Shown piece by piece: positions 43,813 to 52,476 of a DNA stretch of 60,121 nt. Made by a program: the position numbers and the translations under genes. The stretch spans positions 1 to 60,121 of the forward strand of contig JAHDHW010000011.1 of NCBI GenBank assembly GCA_020631105.1, written 5' to 3'. This stretch comes from Saprospiraceae bacterium. GTDB taxonomy: Bacteria > Bacteroidota > Bacteroidia > Chitinophagales > Saprospiraceae. The notes beneath the pieces were generated by a model. It was not told where the DNA came from. It made no database searches and was given only the letters and a program-made list of their open reading frames with translations. The first letter of the stretch is position 1. Each line of letters begins with the position of its first letter.

Positions 43813-43888
43813 TGGTACTACCAGTTTGATTCTGTTATCTAGAGATAGCCAATGTTTCTGTTATCAATTATTCCTACTGGTAGTACCA
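43813..43888. repeat. Long inverted repeat upstream of the DUF4856 operon
   Basis: TGGTACTACCAGT (43813-43825) and ACTGGTAGTACCA (43876-43888) are exact 13-bp complements 50 bp apart. The spacer contains the direct repeat TTCTGTTATC twice (43830-43839, 43856-43865). Outer TTGGTC and GACCAA extend the symmetry. There is no T-tract, so a terminator is less likely than a protein-binding or cruciform structure. The rest of the 341-bp gap (43585-43925) holds no gene. Confidence 0.6.
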
Positions 43889-43925
43889 TTGACCAAATAC
43901 AATCACTTTGAACCTTATAATTGAT

Positions 43926-45482
43926 CTATTTTACCTTTTGGGTGATTACAGACCTTTGGCCAGTTGAGGTTTGTACACGGAAGACATAATTACCTGGGAC
44001 AAGTTCCCGAAGATCTACCCTTAACTGATGTTCGCCTTCAGGAATAAACTGATTTGTAAGTACACGTAATTCCTGACCACGCATGTCATAAAGACTAATT
44101 CTGGTCTGCTCCCCTTTAGATTTATAAGTAATCCTTGTCCAATCCTTAAAAGGATTAGGGGCAACATCAAGATCCAAATAAGAAGCAATTGCAGGTTCAA
44201 GCTCACTTGAAACCGTGCAAGACTGAATAATTGGGATGTGCTGAAAATCGTCATAGAGTAAGTCACGTACACTAGATTCAGATACTTCAAACCAATCCAT
44301 CAAGATAGAACCATAAACTGATCTAAAGTCATACTGCATTGGTACCCCATCTTGTGTACCTACCTCATCCGGGACATTAAAGTTTTCACCAATAACACTT
44401 GGATTTACACAAGATCCAAAAACAAACAAAGGCGCTGCAGTACCATGATCGGTACCATTACTATCATTTGATTTGATCCGCCGCCCAAATTCTGAGAAGG
44501 TCATACCGACCACTCTTTCGTTGAGGCCGAGTAATTCTATGTCTTGCTGGAATGCGCTTACTGCATCTGAAAGGATTTTCAAAAGAGCAGCATGCTCTCC
44601 TTCTATAGTACTAGTGTTAGTTACCTGATTCGCATGCGTATCAAAACCTCCCAGGTTAACCACGTAAACGGAGGTTTGCAGACCTCCAGAAATTAACTGT
44701 GCAACAATTCTCAACTGTTCAGCCAATCGATTATCCGCAGGATAATCTGCCATATTACTTCCGTTATCTACAGCAGCAGTGATCGCATCACCATAAGCAT
44801 TCGTTTGAGCAACAGATTGACGAAGGAATGTCAGTTGCATCCCATAACAAGTTGATAAATCAACATCACCTTCTTCGCCGACCAGGATGTTATTAATATT
44901 TTCTGGGTCAACTACAGCAGTAGAAAAATTAGAACTAATTCCCTGGCAGGTTTGAGAGACAAAAGAACCAATGGTTAATGCAAAAGGGTCAGGGCAATCA
45001 TCATTGGGATATCCAGTTGGGAAACCAGGATAATTGCTATCAAAGTAACGACCTAACCAGCCGGTAGTCACAAACTCATTAGATGCTGAAGCTGAAGTCC
45101 AGATATCTGTTGATCGGAAATGAGATCTATTTTGATCCGGATACCCTACATCCTGAATAATATTCATTTTACCATCCAGATATAGATTTTGTATCCCGGT
45201 CATCGACGGGTGAAACCCTAGCGAATCCTCTATTTCAAGTATGGTACTTTCGGGAACAATTACATTGGGGCGAACCGCTTGAAGTTTATCATATTGATCA
45301 AGTGGGATCAAAGTATTTAAGCCATCATTCCCTCCACTGAGCTGAATCAAGATCAATACTTTATCGCTACCATTCAGACTATTCGAAAATGGAGAATGAG
45401 GTATTGCAGAAACCTTCATACCACCGACTAATATCGGAAGACTAATCAGCGAAGTAGATTTTATAAAATTTCTTCTTTTCAT
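43926..45482 (-). CDS. DUF1501 protein with T9SS sorting domain
   Basis: This 518-residue protein starts with a Tat-like signal (MKRRNFIKSTSLISLPILVGG). The DUF1501 body, related to alkaline phosphatases and sulfatases, shows LILIQLSGGNDGLNTLIPLD, NRSHFRSTDIWTSAS, VVNLGGFDTHANQ, TFSEFGRRIKSNDSNGTDHGTAAPLFVFG and FRSVYGSILMDWF. A C-terminal sorting domain (VAPNPFKDWTRITYKSKG onward, ~75 residues) marks it for type IX export. It begins 11 bp after the DUF1800 gene, its usual partner. The role of the pair is unknown. Confidence 0.92.
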   Translation of the reverse strand: MKRRNFIKSTSLISLPILVGGMKVSAIPHSPFSNSLNGSDKVLILIQLSGGNDGLNTLIPLDQYDKLQAVRPNVIVPESTILEIEDSLGFHPSMTGIQNLYLDGKMNIIQDVGYPDQNRSHFRSTDIWTSASASNEFVTTGWLGRYFDSNYPGFPTGYPNDDCPDPFALTIGSFVSQTCQGISSNFSTAVVDPENINNILVGEEGDVDLSTCYGMQLTFLRQSVAQTNAYGDAITAAVDNGSNMADYPADNRLAEQLRIVAQLISGGLQTSVYVVNLGGFDTHANQVTNTSTIEGEHAALLKILSDAVSAFQQDIELLGLNERVVGMTFSEFGRRIKSNDSNGTDHGTAAPLFVFGSCVNPSVIGENFNVPDEVGTQDGVPMQYDFRSVYGSILMDWFEVSESSVRDLLYDDFQHIPIIQSCTVSSELEPAIASYLDLDVAPNPFKDWTRITYKSKGEQTRISLYDMRGQELRVLTNQFIPEGEHQLRVDLRELVPGNYVFRVQTSTGQRSVITQKVK

Positions 45483-45493
45483 CTTTTTGATAT

Positions 45494-47149
45494 TTAACTA
45501 AGGTGATACTCTGGAAGAGTCACTATGGTCAAGATTAAATTTTTAATTTTTGTTTCCAGGGAACTTGCTAATGTTTCGTTAGTCGGATCACTAAAATATT
45601 CGCTGTACTCTACGTTCCATTCAAAATCAGGTAAACCGGGAATCAGAAGTTCCTTCAGAGAGTCTTTTTGATTTTGGGATAAATCCTTTGGTAAAAACAT
45701 ACGAATGAATGCATCAATTACTGGATTGATTTCGAAAGGATTCTCTAAAGCGTTTAAAATCTCTAGAAAAGGTGGCTGATGAAATTGGTCTCCGGATTGA
45801 GCTCCGATGGTTGACATAAAAGTGGCAATCTGAGAGCGGATCGGAAGTGTTACCGAATTAATCCAAAGCTGATAATAAGATGGCGCCTGATAATAAGCAG
45901 TCCATCCGGCAACATTTGGTGGTCCGAAATATTGCATTTGCAAAGCTTCCATAATACCATAGGCTGTGTAAAAAGTACCATAGTAATTTTCCAGGTTATC
46001 ATCAGGAATTACAATCTGTAGTTCTTTCAATAATCCAATGCTAAAATCCCAGGGGTTTTTAATCATACAGCCTCTGAGGGCTTCGTCATAGAAATGGGTG
46101 CTACTGATTAGTGCTTCCACAACAGGTGCAATCTCATAGTCGTTATCAATGAGGAGTTGCGCCATTGGTGTAATGACATTCATTTCTACCTCCTCCGGAA
46201 TCTCATAGAAAACGAACCAGCGGTATAGTTTTCTGGAGATAAAATATGCTACTTCTTCTTTTGTAAATATTACATCAATTAAATTGCTGTATTCATTTTC
46301 TTCAGCATTAGTAATAACGATATTATCGAATCGAGGGGATAATTGCTTATCTTCTGTATCATGTCGACTGGAGGTATAATAAGATTCAATCGGGATACCT
46401 TCGGTATCATTGATCCCCCGGTCGCGCCATCCGGTAAGTACCCTGGCCATAGCTACTACATCATCCTCTGTAAAAGTGGTATAATCTCCCGGGCCTGCTT
46501 GTGGTCCTTTTCCAATAGTAAATAATTCCAGAAGTTCGCGAGCAAAATTTTCATTTGGGGCATTTTTCGTGTTCTGGTTACCGTTTAAGTATCTAAGCAT
46601 AGAAGGATCAATAGTCATCTCCTTAGTCAATGCCCTAAAATTTCCCAGAGCATTTGCTCGTAATCGAGCAATATAATCATACCGATACTTAGGGTCGTTT
46701 ATGTCTGCAGTAACAAAGTGATTATGCCAAAACAGTGTCATCTTTTCTCTTAACGAAATACCTTCTTCGAATATGTTGATAACGGACCAGGCCGCAAGTG
46801 ACCGACGTCGACGGCTACGAATCATATTTAAATTATCGGCAGCATATGGTTGATTGACCCAGGTGGTCCCAATAGGTGCTGCGGGATCCTCCTCGAATTC
46901 GTAATGAACAGGTGGATCTGGTAAAGGACCGAAGCTGAGTAATTGATTGATTGTAGCTGTCAAACCATTATCAACCGAAGTATTTATTTGACTCGTTGTA
47001 GGACCATACATCGTCCGTCTTAATAAATGCGCTGCCTGTTCATAAGTCCAGGGGCCAGTATAAGGGTCCAGCCCTGAAGAGAGACTTGTTGATGTTTTTT
47101 GCTTAGAGGATTTACCAATTAGCTTATGAAGTGTCGTTCTTCGATTCAT
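45494..47149 (-). CDS. DUF1800 family protein
   Basis: A 551-residue protein with hallmark segments AAHLLRRTMYGPT, REKMTLFWHNHFVT, LRANALGNFRALTKEMTIDPSMLRYLNGNQN, PNENFARELLELFTIG, DVVAMARVLTGWR and FGPPNVAGWTAYYQAPSYYQLWI. The family is widespread in Bacteroidota and Planctomycetota and is nearly always encoded next to DUF1501, as here (11-bp gap, same strand). No signal peptide is obvious at the N-terminus MNRRTTLHKLIGKSS, although twin arginines are present. Its function is not known. Confidence 0.92.
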   Translation of the reverse strand: MNRRTTLHKLIGKSSKQKTSTSLSSGLDPYTGPWTYEQAAHLLRRTMYGPTTSQINTSVDNGLTATINQLLSFGPLPDPPVHYEFEEDPAAPIGTTWVNQPYAADNLNMIRSRRRRSLAAWSVINIFEEGISLREKMTLFWHNHFVTADINDPKYRYDYIARLRANALGNFRALTKEMTIDPSMLRYLNGNQNTKNAPNENFARELLELFTIGKGPQAGPGDYTTFTEDDVVAMARVLTGWRDRGINDTEGIPIESYYTSSRHDTEDKQLSPRFDNIVITNAEENEYSNLIDVIFTKEEVAYFISRKLYRWFVFYEIPEEVEMNVITPMAQLLIDNDYEIAPVVEALISSTHFYDEALRGCMIKNPWDFSIGLLKELQIVIPDDNLENYYGTFYTAYGIMEALQMQYFGPPNVAGWTAYYQAPSYYQLWINSVTLPIRSQIATFMSTIGAQSGDQFHQPPFLEILNALENPFEINPVIDAFIRMFLPKDLSQNQKDSLKELLIPGLPDFEWNVEYSEYFSDPTNETLASSLETKIKNLILTIVTLPEYHLS

Positions 47150-47479
47150 AAACAGAAAAATTTAGGTGATGAACCAACCTGATGGCTTACTAAACCGTGA
47201 TTACTTAAAGTTAGCCCTTTAGTCAGAAGAGTGCTTAATTTTTTTTGGAATTGTACTTAGATGGACAGAATAAAAAATAGTAACGAAAACTAAACCAAAT
47301 AAACACTTACTAAGGCAATTATACATGACCTGAAATGGTTTGCTTAAAACCAAACCATCTTTGAGTACAGTATAATAAGGCGGTACGTACTCGACTAAAG
47401 TTCTTTTCCTACTCAATTTACGCCCGGATAATAATTTACAAGCTGATTTTTAACTATTTTTGCGACCTAAATAACATCT
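47150..47479. other. Divergent promoter region between DUF1800 and lgt genes
   Basis: The 330 bp separate two divergent genes and should hold both promoters. A minus-strand reading frame of 65 codons (47219-47416) has no recognisable similarity or start signal and is not called. No repeat or hairpin stood out. Confidence 0.4.
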
Positions 47480-48679
47480 ATGTATCCAGATCTGTCATAT
47501 ATACTGCACGATTTATTTGGTTCTCAGCCAGATAACTTCTTCTCTGTTGTCAAAACATTTGGACTTTTTTTAGTGATTTCCATTTTGACCGCTGCTTATT
47601 TCTTTGCGAAAGAACTTAAGCGAAAAGGAGAAAACGGAACACTTCAGGCAATCACTACTAAAGTGATCGTTGGAGAGCCAGCCAGCCCTTTAAGTTTAAT
47701 ACTTAACGGACTTCTTGGGTTTTTCCTTGGGTTCAAGTTGCTTTATATTGCCAATAACTTTCCGGACTTTCAACAAGATCCTGCTTCTGTATTATTTTCA
47801 TTGAAAGGTGTAAATGAAACAATGAGTTGGATTGCCGGGATTATCGGTGCGGCCTTATTTGCATATATCAAATACGCAGAAAAGAAAAAAGAGCAATTAC
47901 CCAAGCCAGTAGAAAAAACACTGAAGCAATTACCACATGAACGTATCGGAGATATCACAGTAGTTTCCGTAGTTTCGGGAATTGTAGGCGCGAAGCTCTT
48001 TGCCATGATCGAGGATATTGATTTAGTATTCGAAGGGAAGATGACTTTTGGTAGTTGGTTGTCCATGTTCTTTTCTGGTAGTGGAATGGCAATTTACGGA
48101 GGCTTGATCCTGGGATTTCTAGGCGGATATCTTTATTTGAAATATCTTAAAATAAAACCTCTGCCAGTACTGGATGCTGTTGCTCCTGCTTTGATGATTT
48201 CTTATGGTACAGGTCGATTAGGTTGCCACTTTTCTGGGGATGGCGACTGGGGAATCACGAATACTGCAGCTAAACCGGATTGGATTCCACAATTCCTGTG
48301 GTCTTATGATTATCCACATAATGTGGTAAATGAATCTCCTGGTAATTTAATAGAAGGCTGTACGTATGATTATTGTAATGTATTGGCTGAGGCAGTATAC
48401 CCAACGCCACTGTATGAGTTTATTATGGCAGCTGCTATCTTCGGATTACTCTGGGGACTTCGTAAACGAATAAAAACGGTTGGCTTAATATTCTTTATTT
48501 ATGTATTCCTCAACGGAGTAGAGCGATTTGTCATTGAGAAGATTAGAGTAAATGATAAATACGATTGGTTCTTTAACCTGACACAAGCAGAGATGATTGC
48601 TTTGGGCTTAATGATCATCGGCATTATCGGAGGAATAATTGTCAGTCAAAGAAAGAATAATTTAGAACCAGCAACTTAG
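47480..48679 (+). CDS. lgt: Divergent prolipoprotein diacylglyceryl transferase
   Basis: A 399-residue membrane protein with Lgt motifs: SGMAIYGGLILGFLGG (HGG replaced by YGG), YGTGRLGCHFSGDGDWGI (the GRxGN-like phosphatidylglycerol site) and YPTPLYEFIMA (HPSxLYE equivalent). Bacteroidota Lgt proteins share the GDGDWG and PTPLYE forms. It is about 100 residues longer than E. coli Lgt, owing to an N-terminal extension and a charged loop (YAEKKKEQLPKPVEKTLKQLPHERIGD). Lgt adds diacylglycerol to lipobox cysteines, as needed by the lipoproteins encoded in this window. Its TAG stop interleaves with the stop codon of the convergent glycosyltransferase. Confidence 0.88.
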   Translation: MYPDLSYILHDLFGSQPDNFFSVVKTFGLFLVISILTAAYFFAKELKRKGENGTLQAITTKVIVGEPASPLSLILNGLLGFFLGFKLLYIANNFPDFQQDPASVLFSLKGVNETMSWIAGIIGAALFAYIKYAEKKKEQLPKPVEKTLKQLPHERIGDITVVSVVSGIVGAKLFAMIEDIDLVFEGKMTFGSWLSMFFSGSGMAIYGGLILGFLGGYLYLKYLKIKPLPVLDAVAPALMISYGTGRLGCHFSGDGDWGITNTAAKPDWIPQFLWSYDYPHNVVNESPGNLIEGCTYDYCNVLAEAVYPTPLYEFIMAAAIFGLLWGLRKRIKTVGLIFFIYVFLNGVERFVIEKIRVNDKYDWFFNLTQAEMIALGLMIIGIIGGIIVSQRKNNLEPAT

Positions 48680-49797
48680 CGTACGCGTAAGAAGGCATCG
48701 TAAACAATCGTAGCTGAACGATCCCAATCGAATTTTTTTCGCTGGAGTTTACCCGCTTCGATTAGTCTTTTTGCGATGTCTGTATTTAAGACTTTTAGCA
48801 TTGCCGAGGCAATCTCTTCTTCAGACTTTGGATTGACCAGTAAGGCAGCTTCACCTGCCACCTCCGGCATAGAACTTATGTTAGAGGTGATGATCGGAAC
48901 TTCTGCATGCATGGCTTCTAAGATCGGCAAACCAAAACCTTCAAAAAGGGAAGCGTAAACCAATGCTTTTGCGGAACCTAATATCTTAGGTAACTCTTGT
49001 TTGTCGATAAACCCAGTCTGAATAATATCCTCTTGGATAGCAATATTTTGTAATGCTTGCTGAATGCCTTCACTATTCCAGGCAAGTCGGCCACCAAGTA
49101 CCAGTTTCATATTACTTCCTGTCTGTTGTTTGAACAAACCAAAAGCTTTGAGAAGTCCTTCTATGTTTTTGCGTGGATGAATCGAACCGATGTAAAAAAA
49201 GTAATCTTCTCCACTGGTATATTTATTTTTTATCGCTGATTGTTCCTGCGCTGAAACGGGCTTATAATCCTCCGAGCATGCATTATGTGCAACATGAATC
49301 TTTCTTTGATCTAGTGATGGATAGTGCTTGAGAATATCTTGCTTGCCAAAATTAGAAACGGTAATAATTTCTTTTGCTTTTTGGAGATAGCGGGGTACGA
49401 AATAGTCATAATACTTTCGAACCAGAGTAGGGATTTGGCCCGGGTAATACAAATGTGCGAGGTCATGATTGATCATTACTGTTGGAACATTACTTCGCAG
49501 ACAGAGATAGTTGTCTGGAGAGAAAAACACATCAGCCTTATATTTCTTTAAAGCTTGAGCCACGGACCATTCGAACCAAAGATACCAGAGTACTGGGTGG
49601 CGAGCGGGTGGAGAGAGTATGATAGGGTGTACATTATCTCCGAAAACGAAAGAAGGATCATAAGGTCGATCAAAGAAGAAATAAAACTCATCTTCCGGGT
49701 GCTGCTCCACCAGTCGTTTCGTTAATTCATAAGTCACCCGTCCAATACCTTCAAGGCGATCTTTAAGTAAAAACCTGGTGTTAACAGCAATCTTCAA
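48676..49797 (-). CDS. Family 4-type glycosyltransferase
   Basis: A 373-residue GT-B glycosyltransferase. It has N-terminal GIGRVTYELTKRLVEQHPEDEFYFFFDR, donor-domain YFFYIGSIHPRKNIEGLLKAF, FIDKQELPKILGSAKALVYASLFEGFGLPILEAMHAEVPIITSNISSMPEVAGEAALLV with the E-x7-E motif, and a C-terminal helix KKFDWDRSATIVYDAFL. It transfers a sugar from a nucleotide donor, probably into surface polysaccharide; donor and acceptor are unknown. Translation seems to begin at TTG (49797), since a stop codon precedes it without an ATG. No other polysaccharide genes are adjacent. Confidence 0.88.
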   Translation of the reverse strand: MKIAVNTRFLLKDRLEGIGRVTYELTKRLVEQHPEDEFYFFFDRPYDPSFVFGDNVHPIILSPPARHPVLWYLWFEWSVAQALKKYKADVFFSPDNYLCLRSNVPTVMINHDLAHLYYPGQIPTLVRKYYDYFVPRYLQKAKEIITVSNFGKQDILKHYPSLDQRKIHVAHNACSEDYKPVSAQEQSAIKNKYTSGEDYFFYIGSIHPRKNIEGLLKAFGLFKQQTGSNMKLVLGGRLAWNSEGIQQALQNIAIQEDIIQTGFIDKQELPKILGSAKALVYASLFEGFGLPILEAMHAEVPIITSNISSMPEVAGEAALLVNPKSEEEIASAMLKVLNTDIAKRLIEAGKLQRKKFDWDRSATIVYDAFLRVR

Positions 49798-49890
49798 GAA
49801 TATGAATTAAGTTCGTAAAAGGATCAGGTTACGAAATTAATCATTTTGCTTTTACTATATCCGAATTAGTAAGATCAATAGGGATCAGCG

Positions 49891-49923
49891 TCCTGATATT
49901 TATCGGGACGATAAATATCAGGA
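49891..49923. repeat. REP-like palindrome
   Basis: TCCTGATATTTATC and GATAAATATCAGGA are perfect 14-bp complements around GGGAC. No T-tract follows on either strand, so it resembles a dispersed palindromic repeat more than a terminator, though it could stabilise the 3' end of the LytTR mRNA. Confidence 0.65.
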
Positions 49924-49935
49924 TCAGAGAATAAT
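49922..49935 (+). repeat. 14-bp repeat, copy A
   Basis: GATCAGAGAATAAT directly abuts the palindrome at 49891-49923 and recurs exactly at 57764-57777. Both copies have GGGACG shortly upstream, so both may derive from one repeat family. Confidence 0.5.
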
Positions 49936-49977
49936 CAAAATAATTGAGTAGAAGGGAGTCCTAAGTTTAGTCTTCAT

Positions 49978-50403
49978 TTATCCAAAATAAGTACGAAGTG
50001 CTTCCAGAAAGTTTTGTTTTTTGCCTGTAGAAACATTAATGCTTGTCCCGTTATCCATTACCACAAACCCACCTTTTCCTTTGATATATTTTTCCAGATG
50101 ATTAAGGTTAATCGTAAATGATCGATGTATACGAACAAACTGACTGCCCGTTTTGATTTGCTTTTCCATCTCCATAAGGGTCTTACAGACGAGGAGTTTT
50201 CGGTTTCCGGTAAAATATAGCATAGTATAATTACCCTTTGCCTCCAAATTGATGATGGATTGAACCCTTTCGAAATTAATACCTTCCATTGTTGGGAGGG
50301 CTATTTTCCGGTCTTGATTGCTTGCTTCATGTTGAGGGTGTGTAGTAATTGGACTAAGTACAGGTTTGTTAGGGCGGCTGGGTAATTTTTTGATCATTTG
50401 CAT
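49978..50403 (-). CDS. LytTR DNA-binding domain regulator
   Basis: From the ATG at 50403 the protein has 141 residues. The LytTR domain occupies about residues 36-141, with signatures VQSIINLEAKGNYTMLYFTGNRKLLVCKTLMEME, FVRIHRSFTINLNHLEKYIKG and TSINVSTGKKQNFLEAL. There is no receiver domain, so it is a stand-alone LytTR protein, not a classical response regulator. A possible TTG start at 50469 would add 22 residues. It is divergent from the helical-repeat gene at 50578. Targets and signal are unknown. Confidence 0.87.
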   Translation of the reverse strand: MQMIKKLPSRPNKPVLSPITTHPQHEASNQDRKIALPTMEGINFERVQSIINLEAKGNYTMLYFTGNRKLLVCKTLMEMEKQIKTGSQFVRIHRSFTINLNHLEKYIKGKGGFVVMDNGTSINVSTGKKQNFLEALRTYFG

Positions 50404-50577
50404 AGCAGACGTTTTGTGTAAGTTATTTTTCAAATAAGTTAAGACAGTTGTTAGGTAAGTGCCACCCAAGTATTTGAAATATGTCAGTTTTCTAATTTTC
50501 GTTTAAAAAGCATTGAAATCCTCCAAATAACGGGCATTAAGGTTTGTAAATCCTTATTTTGTAGTGTAATTACGGAT

Positions 50578-52116
50578 ATGCCTAAAACGCCATCTCATAA
50601 ACTATTTAACCTAATCAAGTCACTTTCGGGCTCCGAAAAGCGATATTTTAAGCTTTTGGTTAGTGGAAACAAAAGTGAACAGTCGAGTAAATACATACAA
50701 CTTTTTGATGCGATTGATGGTCAGGATGTCTTTGATGACGAAGCATTAAGGATCCAAATTTATGCAGATGAACCCATCCTGAGTCGTAAGTACTCGGAGC
50801 TCAAGGCGTACCTGTATGATTTGATTTTGAAATCACTTCAGGGTTACGACGAGAAGTCGTCAATTGACTTTAAGTTGAAAAGTATGTTATTGAGCGTTCG
50901 GGTTTTATTTAAGCGCTCACACTATGACGACTGTCTGGATATGCTTCCTAAGATTAAAAAAATTGCGTATAAACACGAGAGCTTTTCACACGTGCTTGAG
51001 GTTCTTAAATGGGAGCGGCAAGTGGCTTATGATCGGATGGATATTAAGTATTTAAATGATCATCTCGAGCGTTTCGATAAAGAAGAAAATGATTGCCTGG
51101 CGAAACTAAAAAACCTTTCTACATATCAACATATTTTTTTCCGACTGCTAATTCATATCCGTAAGAATGCGGTATTAAGGAACGAAGAACAAAAAGACAA
51201 ACTTGATCTGATAATGCAACATCAGTTATTGGCTGATATCTCGCATGCAAGTTCTCATCGTTCGAAGGTAACTTTTCTTCGAATCCATGCCCTATATAAT
51301 TATTCTATACATGATTACCAGAAATTCTATCAGCTAAGCAAACGATGTGTTGAATTAATAGAGTCTAATGCTACGCTTCAACGTGAAGATATGTCTGTAT
51401 CTATTTCGGCATTAAGCAATTATATTGTTAGTTGCGGGATCCTGGGTAATGAGAAAGAACTAGAAGTTAACTTACACAAAATGAGCCAGTTAAAGCCAGT
51501 TAACCTGTCGGATAAGTTAACAATATATAAGCAGGTGCTGGGGACGAAATTACGCTTGTTTATTAATCGTGGAGACTTTGATGAAGGTTTGAAATTGTTA
51601 GAACGGCACTTTCTCGAACGGCAGGAATTTAAGAGAAACGCTTTTGAAAGAGGCGCTTTCTACTTTCAATATTTCTATATTTATTTTGGTATCGGAGATT
51701 ATGATAAAGCATTAGGCTATCTTAATCAATGGCTAAATTTGCCGAGAAGTATTGAGCGACAGGATCTGCAGAGTTTGGCTCGGGTACTTAACCTGATTAT
51801 TCATTTCGAAATGGAAAATTCTATTCTCCTGGATAATTTACTACGCTCAACCTACCGCTTTTTAAAGCAAAGGAATCGAATGTATAAATTAGAAAAGAGT
51901 GTATTGAATTTTATTAAAGATTCGAATAAGGCGATGAACGCTAAGGAAAGAACTGCAACTTTTGTTGCTTTAAAAGATCACTTCGAAACCCTTGCAAAAG
52001 ACCCCACTGAGAATGTATTACTTCAGTATTTTAATTTCATTGCCTGGGCAGACAGCAAAATCCAAAAAGAATCTTTCGCAAAGGCTGTGAAGCGTCATTA
52101 CGATTCAGGTAGCTAA
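50578..52116 (+). CDS. Helical-repeat (TPR-like) protein of unknown function
   Basis: A 512-residue, almost wholly alpha-helical cytosolic protein. The first 80 residues (HKLFNLIKSLSGSEKRYFKLLVSGNKSEQSSKYIQLFDAI) form a charged helical block. The rest shows TPR-like helix pairs, for example SKVTFLRIHALYNYSIHDYQKFYQLSKRCVELIES and FYFQYFYIYFGIGDYDKALGYLNQWLNLP. I recall similar hypothetical proteins in Saprospiria but no known function. Cysteines are few and no catalytic motif is visible. A scaffold or regulatory role is likely. It converges with the pinensin-like peptide gene (7-bp gap) and is divergent from LytTR. Confidence 0.75.
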   Translation: MPKTPSHKLFNLIKSLSGSEKRYFKLLVSGNKSEQSSKYIQLFDAIDGQDVFDDEALRIQIYADEPILSRKYSELKAYLYDLILKSLQGYDEKSSIDFKLKSMLLSVRVLFKRSHYDDCLDMLPKIKKIAYKHESFSHVLEVLKWERQVAYDRMDIKYLNDHLERFDKEENDCLAKLKNLSTYQHIFFRLLIHIRKNAVLRNEEQKDKLDLIMQHQLLADISHASSHRSKVTFLRIHALYNYSIHDYQKFYQLSKRCVELIESNATLQREDMSVSISALSNYIVSCGILGNEKELEVNLHKMSQLKPVNLSDKLTIYKQVLGTKLRLFINRGDFDEGLKLLERHFLERQEFKRNAFERGAFYFQYFYIYFGIGDYDKALGYLNQWLNLPRSIERQDLQSLARVLNLIIHFEMENSILLDNLLRSTYRFLKQRNRMYKLEKSVLNFIKDSNKAMNAKERTATFVALKDHFETLAKDPTENVLLQYFNFIAWADSKIQKESFAKAVKRHYDSGS

Positions 52117-52123
52117 GGTAGTA

Positions 52124-52351
52124 TTAAAGGGATTCTCTTTGTAAAAGAGAAAGCTCAAGATCATTAGTAGTCAGACGAGTTTTTAGCTCCGTCCATGAAA
52201 AATCTTCAACATAAGATATATCACTGCTAATGGCAACAAAATCTTCTTGGTAAGCGCGACCACCCTTAGCGGTTTTTTGTTCTGATTTATTAACGGGAGT
52301 GATAAAACTATGTACTTTAAGTTCAGAGAGTTGTAATTTTTTCTTACCCAT
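52124..52351 (-). CDS. Pinensin-like leader peptide without core cysteines
   Basis: This 75-residue peptide begins MGKKKLQLSELKVHSFITPVN and reaches a double glycine in KTAKGGRAYQ. Both match leaders of the pinensin family of class I lanthipeptides of Bacteroidota (K-L-x-L-x-x-L-K-V-x-S-F-x-T followed by GG). The putative core after GG is about 42 residues and has several Ser and Thr but no cysteine, so a lanthionine ring cannot form from this core alone. No lanthipeptide dehydratase, cyclase or transporter is within the window. It lies 125 bp downstream of recX on the same strand. It could be a small orphan precursor, a regulatory peptide or a decayed family member. Confidence 0.62.
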   Translation of the reverse strand: MGKKKLQLSELKVHSFITPVNKSEQKTAKGGRAYQEDFVAISSDISYVEDFSWTELKTRLTTNDLELSLLQRESL

Positions 52352-52476
52352 AACGCTTTACTTTAGTGAGTTATTAAAATGCCATATTAATATATAGCTA
52401 TTATTGTACGATAGAATACTAAAAAATCATAAAAGTCAGGGTTGAGAATAATATCTTATAAAGATAAAAGCTTCAT

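Noticed and set aside
47219-47416. 65-codon minus-strand frame upstream of the DUF1800 gene
   Set aside because: It has no family resemblance and lies in the region where both divergent promoters should be. It could be chance in a 330-bp gap.
48310-48318. Exact DnaA 9-mer TTATCCACA inside lgt
   Set aside because: It is isolated, about 19 kb from the cluster, and encodes part of YDYPHN. One chance copy in 60 kb is expected.
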